This document shows positions 44,265-53,955 of a stretch of DNA of 64,000 nt, piece by piece. The translations under genes were made by a program, and so were the position numbers. The DNA is taken from contig JAZLER010000023.1 of assembly GCA_045615345.1 (NCBI GenBank), positions 1 through 64,000 on the forward strand. Direction: 5' to 3'. Positions within the stretch are counted from its first letter, which is position 1. Each line of letters opens with the position of its first letter. A model generated the notes under the pieces. That model had not been told where the DNA came from. It saw only the letters and a program-made list of their open reading frames with translations, and made no database searches. The stretch comes from Fumia sp045615345 (GTDB taxonomy: Bacteria; Bacillota; Clostridia; Oscillospirales; Ruminococcaceae).

Positions 44265-44846
44265 TTAAAAATCTTCATTCTCTTTTGACTTTTCGTCAAG
44301 ATAAGTTGCAGTAAGGTCAGCAACATGTGTAAGCACTGCAAGAGGATACTGCTCAAAAGCCTTTGATAAGCTGTAATCACCGGGAATTGCATTAAATCCA
44401 CCCATATGATATCTTATCGCAAATGCCTCTTCAAGTTTTAATCTCATAAATCTTTCGATAATAAATGCGCTCTTTTCTCCATGACCGTAAGGAAGCTGTT
44501 CATCCATAGTGTAGTAAGGTTTCTGCTCCCAGGTGCCGTTAACCTTAACATTGCGCATTTCCTGTTTATAGCAATAAGCCTTGCAGATATCGTGCAGAAG
44601 TCCGCAAATTGCGATAGTTTCATCAGAAAAGGGTGAATTGTCACCATACTCATCTTCGACAAGCTTTTTAAGGCGTTTGTAAACATTTACACTATGTGTG
44701 CTGAGTCCGCCTTCACACGCCAGATGAAACCTTGTACTTGCAGGAGCTGTAAAGAAATCACTCTTTTCAATCCACTCTAAAAGTTTATCAGCGCCTTTTC
44801 TTTCGATGTACTGATTGTAAAGTGTAATAAATTCAGATTTTGACAT
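44265..44846 (-). CDS. HD-domain phosphohydrolase
   Basis: 193 residues with HD-superfamily ligands in order: H in RFHLACEGGLSTHSVNVYKR (about 45-50), HD in ICGLLHDICKAY (about 85), a later histidine in LPYGHGEKSAFI (about 120), and the terminal D in LTHVADLTATY. Likely a metal-dependent nucleotide or phosphate hydrolase; substrate unknown. It lies 18 bases before ridA and two bases after the cation transporter gene. Confidence 0.8.
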   Translation of the reverse strand: MSKSEFITLYNQYIERKGADKLLEWIEKSDFFTAPASTRFHLACEGGLSTHSVNVYKRLKKLVEDEYGDNSPFSDETIAICGLLHDICKAYCYKQEMRNVKVNGTWEQKPYYTMDEQLPYGHGEKSAFIIERFMRLKLEEAFAIRYHMGGFNAIPGDYSLSKAFEQYPLAVLTHVADLTATYLDEKSKENEDF

Positions 44847-44848
44847 TT

Positions 44849-46021
44849 TTATCCTCCTAAATAACTTCTGTCCACATCAATTACAGTAAACAGTTTATCA
44901 TCAGTTTCCTTGATTTTTGATGTTATCAGTTCTTTGAGTTCTTCATCGGTTTTTTTACAGTCAAAAGAAACTGCAATATCGAAAATTAAGTTTGTATGTG
45001 TGTATCCTTTTACAACTCTGAAGTCGTGCATACTGATTTCGGGGTCAATACTTAAAATTACATCTTCGGTAATTTTGCGTAAGGTGTTAATTCCCTCGTC
45101 ATCGGTAATAATCGGGTCTAAATGAACAACAAGTATCATCCCGTCTTTGGCAAAATCACGCTCAATGTTGTCACAGATATCATGTGAAAGCATAATATCG
45201 TCTTTGGCATCCATCTCAAGATGGACAGAAGCAAAACATCTCCCGGGACCGTAATCGTGCACCATAAGGTCATGAACACCTAAAACTCCGTCATAGCATT
45301 TGAGTCTGTCAAGGGTACTTTTAACAAGCTCCTCATTCGGTGCTTCGCCAAGCAAAGGACTTAATGTTTCACTTGCAAGCTTAAGTCCTGAAATCATAAT
45401 GAATACAGCTATAAGAAGTCCTGCAATTGCATCAATAATCACAAAGGAAGTAATGTTAATGATAATGCCGCAGACCAAAACTGCCGTTGTCACAATAACA
45501 TCGTTTCTGCTATCAATTGCGGTAGCCTCCAGAGTGGTTGAAGAAATAAGCTTTGATACCTTTTTGTTAAATAAATAAAGCCATAATTTTACAAGAATTG
45601 AAGCTATGAGGATTATTACAGTAACTTTTGAAAAAACAGTCGGAGCAGGATTTATAATCTTGTCAACAGAACTTCTGAAAAGCTCAAATCCAACAATTAC
45701 AATAAAAAACGATATCGCAAGCGCCGATACATATTCCATTCTTGCATGGCCGAACGGGTGCTCCTTATCGGCAGGACGGCCCGAAAGTTTAAATCCTATA
45801 AAAGTAACAAGTGAAGATGTTGCATCGGATAAATTGTTAAGTCCGTCCGCCATAACAGACATACTTGAAAAAACTATACCGCTTACTATTTTACCGATAC
45901 TCAAAAGCAAATTTGCAATAATACCTACAATACCTGAAAGTTTTCCGCAGGCTTGCCTGACATTTTTATCTTTAACATCCTCAAAGTTTTTCACAAAAAG
46001 CTTTAAAAGTAATGATGTCAT
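44849..46021 (-). CDS. Cation diffusion facilitator family transporter
   Basis: Divalent metal/proton antiporter, 390 residues. Six transmembrane segments (about 30-235) include metal-site motifs SVMADGLNNLSDATSS in helix 2 and ATAIDSRNDVIVT in helix 5. The two Asn/Asp-rich sites suggest the Mn/Fe-type rather than the zinc H-x3-D type, but selectivity is uncertain. A cytosolic C-terminal ferredoxin-like domain (about 240-320) is followed by an additional about 70 residues repeating that fold. It lies between recN and the HD gene. Confidence 0.88.
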   Translation of the reverse strand: MTSLLLKLFVKNFEDVKDKNVRQACGKLSGIVGIIANLLLSIGKIVSGIVFSSMSVMADGLNNLSDATSSLVTFIGFKLSGRPADKEHPFGHARMEYVSALAISFFIVIVGFELFRSSVDKIINPAPTVFSKVTVIILIASILVKLWLYLFNKKVSKLISSTTLEATAIDSRNDVIVTTAVLVCGIIINITSFVIIDAIAGLLIAVFIMISGLKLASETLSPLLGEAPNEELVKSTLDRLKCYDGVLGVHDLMVHDYGPGRCFASVHLEMDAKDDIMLSHDICDNIERDFAKDGMILVVHLDPIITDDEGINTLRKITEDVILSIDPEISMHDFRVVKGYTHTNLIFDIAVSFDCKKTDEELKELITSKIKETDDKLFTVIDVDRSYLGG

Positions 46022-46033
46022 AGTTTATTCCTC

Positions 46034-47704
46034 TCAAAAGGTTATGTTTTTGCCGTCATTAAGCATACATTCGGCATTTTTAAGCATCAGGTCTGTAACC
46101 TTATCGGTAGACATAATGCGTGCAATTTCCCTTATTCTTTCATCGTCATTTAGCAGTTTGACTTCAGTATAAGTGCGCTCATTTTCGGTGTGTTTACTGA
46201 TGAGCAACTGATTATCGGCAAGGGACGCCACCTGAGCTGAATGTGTAACGCACAAAACCTGTCGACTTTTAGAAACTTCTTTAAGTTTAACGCCGATTTT
46301 CTGCGCTGCTTTTCCGCTGACACCCGTATCAACTTCATCAAAAATCAAAGTGGCAATTTTATCTTTGTCTGCAAGCGCACTCTTGATTGCAAGCATAACC
46401 CTCGAAAGCTCACCGCCTGAGGCAATTTTTGCAATAGGTTTCGGTGGTTCACCTAAGTTTGAAGAGATCAGAAGTTCAGCCATGCAGTCACCATTTTTAT
46501 TAAGCTTACATGGTGTAAAATCCGCTTCAAGCCTCAAATTCGGCATTTCAAGGAATTTGGCGGCATCTACAACTTCTTTTATAAATCTGTCAGATGCATC
46601 TTTTCTCTTGTTTGTAAGTTTATTTGCAAGCTCAATAACTTTTTGTTTTTGCACCTTAGCGCGTTCATTTATAACTTTAAGTTCTTCATCGGCGCTTTCA
46701 ATTTTATGAAGTTCTTCTAAAGCTTTTTCCCTGAAGAGAATTACATCTTCAACTGTAGCGCCATATTTTGATTTAAGATGATGAATATCATTTAAAAGTC
46801 TTTCGGTTTTATCAGCTTTTATCGGGTCATATTCAATTCTATCGAGTTCCGATTTAAGATATGACAAAACTTCCCCGAGTTCAATTGCAAGTGTTTCAAG
46901 TGTTTGAGCACTTTTCTTAAACCCAGAAAACTCTTCAATCCCCTCAACAGAATTCTTTGCGTTATATAATAAATCCACTGCCCCACTATGGTTTTCACCC
47001 GAAAGCGCGTTGACAGCAACGCTTAAAGCGGTAGCGATTTTTTCACTGTTTTTGAAAAACTCTGCTTCCTTTTTAATTTCTTCTTCAATTCCGGGTTTGA
47101 GTGAAGCTGCAGAAATCTCGTCAATCTGGTAAGTAAGAGTATCAATTCGTCTGCGTTTTTCGTTTTCGTCCATAGCAAGGCTTCTTAAAAGCCTTATATC
47201 ATCCCTTAAGATATCAAATTCTTTTCTGTATTCCTTTATATCTTCCGAAAGCTCACCATAGTCGTCAATGATGTCAAGATGTCTGTCGGGATTCAACAGT
47301 ATCTGGTTATCATGCTGACCGTGTATATTGAGAAGCTTTGAGCCAAGTTCTTTCAAAAGCGAAACTGTAACGGGTTTTGAGGAGATTTTAGCAGTGCTTC
47401 TGCCATCCGCATAAATTTCCCTTAAAACAGAAAGCTCGTTATCGGTAACTTCGTATCCGTTTTCTTTAAGGAACTCCACAGCCTCATCCGAAATATCGGT
47501 AAAAATAGCCATTACAGAAGATTTTTCGGTACCCGTACGCACTATTTCACGATTAGCGCGCTGACCAAGACAGGTGTTGATAGCATCTATAACAATAGAT
47601 TTACCTGCACCTGTTTCACCTGTAAATACAGTAAAACCTTTATTAAAATCTATAATTGCTTTTTCAATTACAGCTAAGTTTTCGATATATAAGGTTGAAA
47701 GCAT
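46034..47704 (-). CDS. recN: DNA repair protein RecN
   Basis: SMC-like ATPase recruited early to double-strand breaks. 556 residues: Walker A GETGAGKSIVIDAI near 30, long coiled coils (about 150-220 and 280-360) around a central hinge-like region, ABC signature IASGGELSRVMLAIKSAL near 430, and Walker B TLIFDEVDTGVSGKAA near 455. Follows argR by ten bases, an order shared with B. subtilis argR/ahrC-recN. Confidence 0.97.
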   Translation of the reverse strand: MLSTLYIENLAVIEKAIIDFNKGFTVFTGETGAGKSIVIDAINTCLGQRANREIVRTGTEKSSVMAIFTDISDEAVEFLKENGYEVTDNELSVLREIYADGRSTAKISSKPVTVSLLKELGSKLLNIHGQHDNQILLNPDRHLDIIDDYGELSEDIKEYRKEFDILRDDIRLLRSLAMDENEKRRRIDTLTYQIDEISAASLKPGIEEEIKKEAEFFKNSEKIATALSVAVNALSGENHSGAVDLLYNAKNSVEGIEEFSGFKKSAQTLETLAIELGEVLSYLKSELDRIEYDPIKADKTERLLNDIHHLKSKYGATVEDVILFREKALEELHKIESADEELKVINERAKVQKQKVIELANKLTNKRKDASDRFIKEVVDAAKFLEMPNLRLEADFTPCKLNKNGDCMAELLISSNLGEPPKPIAKIASGGELSRVMLAIKSALADKDKIATLIFDEVDTGVSGKAAQKIGVKLKEVSKSRQVLCVTHSAQVASLADNQLLISKHTENERTYTEVKLLNDDERIREIARIMSTDKVTDLMLKNAECMLNDGKNITF

Positions 47705-47714
47705 AAAATCCCCT

Positions 47715-48164
47715 CTAAAGCATTGATTTGATTTCCATGGTAAGAGCCTGAGCCAGAGCTTCGGTTTTCATAAGCACAAATATGGTATCATCACCTGCAA
47801 GAGTACCGACAATACCTGTAAAATCCATCGTATCAAGAGCAGCACAGGCAGCATTTGCCATACCTGTGTGACACTTGATTACAATTGTATTAAGAGCGTA
47901 ATCCACAGACACCGCAGACTCAACGAAAACCGCCTTGTATTTCTTTTCCATACGATGATTTTTACTCTTTTTAGCGGTGGTGTATTTGTAATTTCCGTCT
48001 TCAGTTGTGGTTTTTACAAGGTTTAATTCCTTGATGTCACGGGAAATAGTAGCCTGAGTGGTCTTTATACCCTCCCGCTCAAGAAGAACAAGGAGATCTT
48101 CTTGCGTACAGACAATATTATTTTCTACAAGTTCAATAATCTTTTGCAATCTGTTCGCTTTCAT
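47715..48164 (-). CDS. argR: Arginine repressor
   Basis: Hexameric arginine-dependent regulator. 149 residues: N-terminal winged helix (1-70, TQEDLLVLLEREGIKTTQAT then SRDIKEL) and C-terminal oligomerisation/arginine-binding domain with TGMANAACAALDTMDF and GTLAGDDTIFVL, the latter carrying the paired aspartates of the ligand site. Located between nadK and recN. Confidence 0.95.
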   Translation of the reverse strand: MKANRLQKIIELVENNIVCTQEDLLVLLEREGIKTTQATISRDIKELNLVKTTTEDGNYKYTTAKKSKNHRMEKKYKAVFVESAVSVDYALNTIVIKCHTGMANAACAALDTMDFTGIVGTLAGDDTIFVLMKTEALAQALTMEIKSML

Positions 48165-48173
48165 AATTGCCTC

Positions 48174-49004
48174 CTATTTATTCAAAAACTTATCACAAAG
48201 GACCTGATAAAAGCCCTTTCCGCTGAAATTGATAAGCTTTACATTTTTTTCACTTTTATAAATATTTACTTTGTCGCCAAGATTTACGGGAATACCTTCT
48301 TCCCCATCAACTGTTAGGTAAACTTCGCGTTCTTCAGAAGCAGGTGTGACAGTAATTTCGCTGTCAGCATTGAAGATAATGCTTCTCGAAAAAGCAGAGT
48401 GAGGTGCAACAGGTGTCATTGCAATACATTCAACAGTAGCATCAATCACAGGTCCACCGGCTGAAAGGTTATAAGCAGTAGACCCTGTCGGTGTAGAGAA
48501 AACAATGCCATCAGCTCTGTAAGAACCGACAGAAACACCATTGCACGAAACATCAAGGTCAATCATCTTTGAAAGTGCACCCTTTGAAAGCACCACATCG
48601 TTTAATGCGAAATAGCTTTTATTGTTATGTATAACCGAAAGCATCATTCTCTCTTCGGTGATATACTCGCCGGTTTTAAGTTTTTTAAGAAATGATAATT
48701 CTTTTGGTTCAATTGCCGATAAAAACCCGAGTCTACCTAAGTTTATACCGATTACCGGTTTATTCAGAGGCATAGCATGTTTTGCCACATGGATAATTGT
48801 ACCATCACCGCCGATTGCAACGCAAAAATCACATTCTGAAAGCAAGCTTTCAAAATCCCCGAAAGTTATATCAAGACCTTTAAAATATTCTTTTTTAGCA
48901 TCAGCCATCAAAAGTGTTGCTTCACCGCTCATCAATTCACAGATACTTTCAACACAGGAAAAAACGCCCGCCTTTTCGAGATTAGGCATCAAAAGCAGTT
49001 TCAT
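48174..49004 (-). CDS. nadK: NAD kinase
   Basis: Makes NADP from NAD. 276 residues: the GGDGT motif in CVAIGGDGTIIHVAKHA (G65-T69), GINLGRLGFLSAI, DVVLSKG region, and STPTGSTAYNLSAGGPVIDA near 165, which carries the substrate-binding NLSAGGP-like turn. In many Clostridia it lies between tlyA and argR, as here. Confidence 0.96.
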   Translation of the reverse strand: MKLLLMPNLEKAGVFSCVESICELMSGEATLLMADAKKEYFKGLDITFGDFESLLSECDFCVAIGGDGTIIHVAKHAMPLNKPVIGINLGRLGFLSAIEPKELSFLKKLKTGEYITEERMMLSVIHNNKSYFALNDVVLSKGALSKMIDLDVSCNGVSVGSYRADGIVFSTPTGSTAYNLSAGGPVIDATVECIAMTPVAPHSAFSRSIIFNADSEITVTPASEEREVYLTVDGEEGIPVNLGDKVNIYKSEKNVKLINFSGKGFYQVLCDKFLNK

Positions 49005-49012
49005 AAAAACAC

Positions 49013-49816
49013 CTACTTGTCGAGATTTTCATGAGATTCTTTAACCAGATTTTTAAGGTCATCATAGTTGAAAGAAGTGACCTCATCACTTTTTTCAAAA
49101 TAGAAAAGATATTCGATATTACCCTCAGGACCTTTAATGGGAGAATAATCAATCCCTTTAAGACATAGATTTATTTCTTTCAAGAAGTCATAAATTTTAA
49201 CTAAAACTTCAAGGTGTATCTCAGGTTCTCTTACAACACCTTTTTTGCCGACTTTTCCCTTACCTGCTTCAAACTGTGGCTTTACAAGGCATACACCTGT
49301 ACCACCTGTTTTTAAAAGGTCTTTCAAGACCGGTAAAACAAGTGTAAGCGAAATAAAGCTTACATCAACAGACCCGAAATCCAGTTCATCGGGAATTTGT
49401 TCTCGTGTGACATAACGGATATTGGTGCGTTCTAAGTTCACAACACGCTCATCTGTACGAAGTTTCCAGGCAAGCTGACCATAACCAACATCGACAGAAT
49501 ACACTTTTTTAGCCCCATTCTGAAGCATACAGTCGGTAAAGCCTCCTGTTGATGCCCCGATATCGGTACAAATACAGTTATTAAGCGAAATGCCGTACTT
49601 TTCCATGGCTTTTTCAAGCTTTAAGCCACCACGGCTGACATATTTAAGTGTGTTCCCCACAACCTTTATATCAGCATCTTCAGGGAAGGTAGAACCTGAC
49701 TTGTCAACTTTTTCGTCACCGACATACACTATCCCTGCCATTATCATAGCCTTCGCCTTTTCACGGCTTTCTGCAAGCCCATTTTCAACCATAAGGACAT
49801 CCAAACGGGATTTCAT
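49013..49816 (-). CDS. tlyA: TlyA-family rRNA 2'-O-methyltransferase/hemolysin-like protein
   Basis: 267 residues: S4 RNA-binding domain (1-60, RLDVLMVENGLAESREKAKA) followed by an FtsJ-like SAM methyltransferase (about 75-245) with ICTDIGASTGGFTDCMLQNG, VYSVDVGYGQLAWKLR, and the lysine in LVKPQFEAGKGKVG. Members methylate ribosomal RNA riboses; the hemolysin label is historical. Touches dxs upstream and is followed by nadK. Confidence 0.92.
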   Translation of the reverse strand: MKSRLDVLMVENGLAESREKAKAMIMAGIVYVGDEKVDKSGSTFPEDADIKVVGNTLKYVSRGGLKLEKAMEKYGISLNNCICTDIGASTGGFTDCMLQNGAKKVYSVDVGYGQLAWKLRTDERVVNLERTNIRYVTREQIPDELDFGSVDVSFISLTLVLPVLKDLLKTGGTGVCLVKPQFEAGKGKVGKKGVVREPEIHLEVLVKIYDFLKEINLCLKGIDYSPIKGPEGNIEYLFYFEKSDEVTSFNYDDLKNLVKESHENLDK

Positions 49817-51651
49817 CAGTCTTTCAATTCCTCTCGTAAAATATCTTTTATACTATCTTCGTCAAGCTTAAATTCTTTTAAAATCTCAGGGATTTTACCC
49901 TGTTTAAAGAAGTCGTTTGGCAAAGTGTGAGCTTTAAATTCACCTTTGTAACCCAGCTTGCACAAAGCGGAAAGCAAATGCTCACAAACAGAACCATTCT
50001 CTATGGTTTCTTCAAAAAATACAATATTTTCATATTCCGAAATCTTCTTCAGAAGTTCCTCGGAAAAAGGATAAATCTTGTTTAATTTTAAAACTGTTAC
50101 ACCCTCACGGGCCTTGTAAAGCTCGTTAAAAACTCTGCCATAACTGATTGCAAGGACTTTTTTGCCTTCATCAATAAACTCATAATCCGAATATGAATTC
50201 AAAGAATTATAAATTCCGCAGTCAGTACCCTTAGGGTACCTTACGGCAACTACACCATCTGTTTCATAGATAGCCTTGTTAAGTAATGCTTTCAGCTCAT
50301 TGTTAGTAGTTGGTGAAAAAACAGTTACTCCAGGAATACTTGTAAGAAACGCTACATCATAAACGCCCTGATGTGTTTCACCGTCATCGCCTACGATACC
50401 TGCTCTGTCAACAGCCAAAACTATATGAAGTTTTGCAATAGCCGCATCGTGGATAATCTGGTCATATGCTCTTTGCAAAAAAGTTGAATAAACAGCAAAA
50501 ACAGGAATAAAACCTTTTATCGCAAGCCCTGATGCAAAGGTAACTGCATGCTGTTCCGCAATTCCTACATCAAAAAATCTGTTACGGTGTGCCAGAGCAA
50601 ACTCATTAAGACCTGTTCCCTCTTTCATTGCAGCAGTAATAGCGCAGATTTTATCGTCATTATCGGCAAGCTCTTTCAAATAACCACCGAACACCGCAGA
50701 AAAACTCTTTGCGTGAGAAATATCGGGGTTACCTGTTTCAACATCAAAAACGCCGACCCCGTGGTATGCCATAGGATTTTTTTCTGCATACTCATAGCCT
50801 TTTCCTTTAACAGTAACAACCTGAATAAAACTCGGTCTTTTAAGGGTTTTTGCAAGGCTGAAAGCCTCTTCAAGAGCCTTAATATCGTGTCCGTCAACAG
50901 GACCTATATAAGTAAATCCCATTTCTTCAAAAAATGTCGAGTGATAAAGAGCATCCTTAAGACCTGTTTTCAAGGAACGGACAGCTTTTTTCACAGGTCT
51001 TCCAACAAGCGGAATATGGTCCAAAACCGTCTTGGTATCACCTTTCAACCGCAGATAACCGGGTTTTAAACGGATTCTCGAAAGATATTTTGACAACGCA
51101 CCAACATTTTTACTTATAGACATAGAATTGTGGTTTAAAACAATCACAAGGTTTGATTTACTTCTGCCAGCATTGTTTAAAGCCTCATATGCCATACCGC
51201 CTGTAAAGGCGCCGTCACCGATAACCGCAACCGCATAATTATTGTTACCATCAAGCTGATTTGCACGGCTTATCGCAAACGCAGTGGAAACAGATGTTGA
51301 GCTGTGTCCCGAAACGGATACATCGTGAATACTTTCGGAAGGTTTTGGAAATCCGCTCAAACCATCAAGCTGTCGCAATGTGTCAAACTTGTCTTTTCTC
51401 CCTGTGATAATCTTATGGGTGTAGCACTGATGTCCCACATCCCAGACAATACTGTCATGGGGCGTATTGAATACACGATGTAAGGCTGTTGTAAGCTCAA
51501 CTGTACCTAAATTTGAGGCAAGATGTCCCCCTGTTTTTGAAACCTTGTCAACCAAAAAAGAGCGCACTTCACTGCAAAATGCAGAAAGTTCGTCATAATT
51601 TAAGTTTTTTATATCTTCGGGAGAATTTACCTTCTCTAACATTTCATACAT
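49816..51651 (-). CDS. dxs: 1-deoxy-D-xylulose-5-phosphate synthase
   Basis: Thiamine diphosphate enzyme condensing pyruvate and glyceraldehyde 3-phosphate, entry to the MEP pathway. 611 residues: TPHDSIVWDVGHQCYTHKII, VSGHSSTSVSTA, ThDP-binding VIGDGAFTGGMAYEALNNAG, FEEMGFTYIGPVDGHD, the transketolase pyrimidine domain with DVGIAEQHAVTFASGLA (catalytic Glu), and VDRAGIVGDDGETHQGVYD. Together with ispA immediately upstream it forms the B. subtilis-like xseB-ispA-dxs-tlyA order. Confidence 0.97.
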   Translation of the reverse strand: MYEMLEKVNSPEDIKNLNYDELSAFCSEVRSFLVDKVSKTGGHLASNLGTVELTTALHRVFNTPHDSIVWDVGHQCYTHKIITGRKDKFDTLRQLDGLSGFPKPSESIHDVSVSGHSSTSVSTAFAISRANQLDGNNNYAVAVIGDGAFTGGMAYEALNNAGRSKSNLVIVLNHNSMSISKNVGALSKYLSRIRLKPGYLRLKGDTKTVLDHIPLVGRPVKKAVRSLKTGLKDALYHSTFFEEMGFTYIGPVDGHDIKALEEAFSLAKTLKRPSFIQVVTVKGKGYEYAEKNPMAYHGVGVFDVETGNPDISHAKSFSAVFGGYLKELADNDDKICAITAAMKEGTGLNEFALAHRNRFFDVGIAEQHAVTFASGLAIKGFIPVFAVYSTFLQRAYDQIIHDAAIAKLHIVLAVDRAGIVGDDGETHQGVYDVAFLTSIPGVTVFSPTTNNELKALLNKAIYETDGVVAVRYPKGTDCGIYNSLNSYSDYEFIDEGKKVLAISYGRVFNELYKAREGVTVLKLNKIYPFSEELLKKISEYENIVFFEETIENGSVCEHLLSALCKLGYKGEFKAHTLPNDFFKQGKIPEILKEFKLDEDSIKDILREELKD

Positions 51652-51696
51652 AAAATAACTCCTACCATACCCTGAAGAACGATAACTTTGACACGA

Positions 51697-52551
51697 TTAA
51701 TAGTTTCTGTAAAGAAGTTTTGTTGTAAACTCCTTAAGATTTTCATTATTATCAAAGTTATCAAGAGCTTTTATAGCCTCGTCACTGTATTTTTTTGCAA
51801 TTTCCTTTGCTTTCTCAATGCCATAAAGCGATACAAATGTAATCTTTTTATTTTCGCTGTCACTTCCTATAGGTTTACCGAGTTCCTCTTCAGTGGAAGT
51901 CACATCTAAAATATCATCAATTATCTGGAAAGCTACACCTAAATTATATCCGTATGCTTCAGAACTTTTGAGTTTTTCGTCATCGCAATTACCCGATGCC
52001 AGAACCCCTAACATACAGGCTGCTTCTAAAAGTGCTGCGGTTTTTCCTTTGTAAATAAGCAGTAAATCCTCAGCAGTTATATCAGGATTATTTTCATTCT
52101 TGATATCAAGCTCCTGACCGCCTATCATTCCGGTAACTCCTGCTTTTTCCGACAATATCCGGACAGCTTCTGACTTAGCTTTAGAAGGCAAATCCGCTTT
52201 AGAAATCATATTAAAAGCTAAAGTGAGCAGTCCATCACCTGCAAGAAGTGCCGTAGCCTCACCGAACTCTTTATGACAAGATGGTCTGCCGCGTCTTAAA
52301 TCATCATCGTCCATACAAGGCAAATCATCATGTATAAGTGAGTATGTGTGTATCATTTCAACAGCCGAAGCAAGATGTAAAGCTTTTTCCTTTACACCAC
52401 CTGACATACAGCAAAACTCGAGTGTCAGCATAGGTCTTACCCTTTTACCACCTGCCGAAAGGCTATACGCCATTGCTTGTCCTACAATACTGTTTTCATA
52501 TGGTGAAACTGCATCGGATAACGCTTTTTCTATAAGTTTTATATCACTCAT
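51697..52551 (-). CDS. ispA: Polyprenyl (farnesyl) diphosphate synthase
   Basis: trans-prenyltransferase, 284 residues. First aspartate-rich motif LIHDDLPCMDDDDLRRGRPS (about 75-95), GDGLLTLAFNMI, and second motif FQIIDDILDVTST (about 215). The residue pattern before the first motif, with no bulky aromatic pair, fits a farnesyl/geranyl-type short-chain enzyme. Overlaps xseB by eight bases. Confidence 0.93.
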   Translation of the reverse strand: MSDIKLIEKALSDAVSPYENSIVGQAMAYSLSAGGKRVRPMLTLEFCCMSGGVKEKALHLASAVEMIHTYSLIHDDLPCMDDDDLRRGRPSCHKEFGEATALLAGDGLLTLAFNMISKADLPSKAKSEAVRILSEKAGVTGMIGGQELDIKNENNPDITAEDLLLIYKGKTAALLEAACMLGVLASGNCDDEKLKSSEAYGYNLGVAFQIIDDILDVTSTEEELGKPIGSDSENKKITFVSLYGIEKAKEIAKKYSDEAIKALDNFDNNENLKEFTTKLLYRNY

Positions 52552-52744
52552 TGTTTTCCTCTTTCAATTCACTGATTTTAAGTTTTGCATTTTTTAAATG
52601 CTTATCGCAAAATGAAGTATAAGCTATCCCCTCTTCATAAAGCTTTAAAGATTCTTCCAAAGAAAGAGAACCGCCTTCAAGCTTTTCCACAATCTTTTTT
52701 AAAGATTCAAGCGCTTCTTCAAAGGTTAAATTTTTATCAGTCAT
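52544..52744 (-). CDS. xseB: Exodeoxyribonuclease VII small subunit
   Basis: Small helical subunit that assembles along the XseA coiled coil. 66 residues: LTFEEALESLKKIVEKLEGG and LEESLKLYEEGIAY are family hallmarks. The ATG at 52744 is chosen for the AAAGGTGAT site; it overlaps the xseA stop. Confidence 0.95.
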   Translation of the reverse strand: MTDKNLTFEEALESLKKIVEKLEGGSLSLEESLKLYEEGIAYTSFCDKHLKNAKLKISELKEENNE

Positions 52745-52749
52745 TATAA

Positions 52750-53946
52750 TCACCTTTCAATTTTTGTGACAGTGCTGAATGCAGTACCATCTGCAAAACG
52801 GGTTTTAATCACATCATTTTCTTCTATCTGAGATATAGAAGTTATTGGTTTTTCATCATTAAAAGTTATTGAATATCCCCTTGTGAGTACCTTTAACGGA
52901 CTTAAAACTTCAAGTTTCTGGGCAGAGATCAAAAATTCAGATGATTTTTTATGAGTAAGATATTCAATAGAATTATTGAGTGACTTTTTAAGTACCTCCA
53001 AAGCCTTTTCGGATTTCTCCAACAGAAGTTCGGGGGATTTTTGAATAAGTTTTTCTTTTAATGCATCAACTTGTTTGCCCTTTTCCCATATTTTATTTTC
53101 CAGGGCTGTCTGTGCTCTTTTTAGTAAAACATTTAAATTCTGCGAAATTGTTGTAACATCGGGAGCCACAATTTCTGCAGCAGCCGATGGTGTGGGTGCT
53201 CTTAAATCAGCCACAAAGTCAGCAATGGTGAAGTCAACCTCGTGCCCTACTGCCGAAATTATGGGAATTTCACAGTTATAAATGGCATATGCCACTCTTT
53301 CGTCATTGAAAGCCCATAAATCCTCGACAGAACCGCCACCGCGCCCTACAATAAGGACATCGACACCATATTCTTCGGCATTTTTAATCCCCTCACAAAT
53401 CGATAAAGGAGCATTTTCACCCTGCACAAGTGCAGGAAACAACAAAACCTCACCAATAGGATAACGCCTGCTCAAAACATTTAAGATATCCTGAATTGCA
53501 GCACCTGTTTTTGCCGTAACAACACCGATTTTCTTTGGAAGCTCGGGCAACGTTTTTTTATGCGACTCGTCAAAAAGTCCAAGGCGCCCAAGCTTTTCTT
53601 TAAGCTGTTCAAAAGCCATATACAAGGCGCCTAGGCCTTCAGGCTGCATATCCGCACATATTATCTGGCATATCCCATCACGCTCGTAAAGATTTACAGA
53701 CCCGAAAATAATTACTTTCATACCATTTTCAGGGGTAAATTTAAGTGAGAGAGCATTCAAGCGGAACATAACAGCTTTTATTGATGACTTTTCATCCTTT
53801 AAGGTAAAATAGTAATGTCCCGTCTTTATGTGATTTGTAAAATTTGAGATTTCGCCACTGACAAAGATACTTTTTGTATTCACATCTTCATCAATAACAC
53901 TTTTTAAGTATCCGTTAACCTGAGAAACAGTAAGGATATTATTCAT
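52750..53946 (-). CDS. xseA: Exodeoxyribonuclease VII large subunit
   Basis: Single-strand-specific exonuclease catalytic subunit. 398 residues: N-terminal OB domain (1-100, ILTVSQVNGYLKSVIDEDV, then SGEISNFTNHIKTGHYYFTL), catalytic domain with KIGVVTAKTGAAIQDIL, VDVLIVGRGGGSVEDLWAFND, and SAVGHEVDFTIADFVADLRA, PTPSAAAEI, then a coiled coil (about 270-350). Confidence 0.96.
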   Translation of the reverse strand: MNNILTVSQVNGYLKSVIDEDVNTKSIFVSGEISNFTNHIKTGHYYFTLKDEKSSIKAVMFRLNALSLKFTPENGMKVIIFGSVNLYERDGICQIICADMQPEGLGALYMAFEQLKEKLGRLGLFDESHKKTLPELPKKIGVVTAKTGAAIQDILNVLSRRYPIGEVLLFPALVQGENAPLSICEGIKNAEEYGVDVLIVGRGGGSVEDLWAFNDERVAYAIYNCEIPIISAVGHEVDFTIADFVADLRAPTPSAAAEIVAPDVTTISQNLNVLLKRAQTALENKIWEKGKQVDALKEKLIQKSPELLLEKSEKALEVLKKSLNNSIEYLTHKKSSEFLISAQKLEVLSPLKVLTRGYSITFNDEKPITSISQIEENDVIKTRFADGTAFSTVTKIER

Positions 53947-53955
53947 AATAAACTC

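Noticed and set aside
44849..46021. Classification of the cation transporter as a zinc exporter
   Set aside because: The helix 2 and 5 motifs have Asn/Asp where zinc exporters have His/Asp, so only the family is reported.
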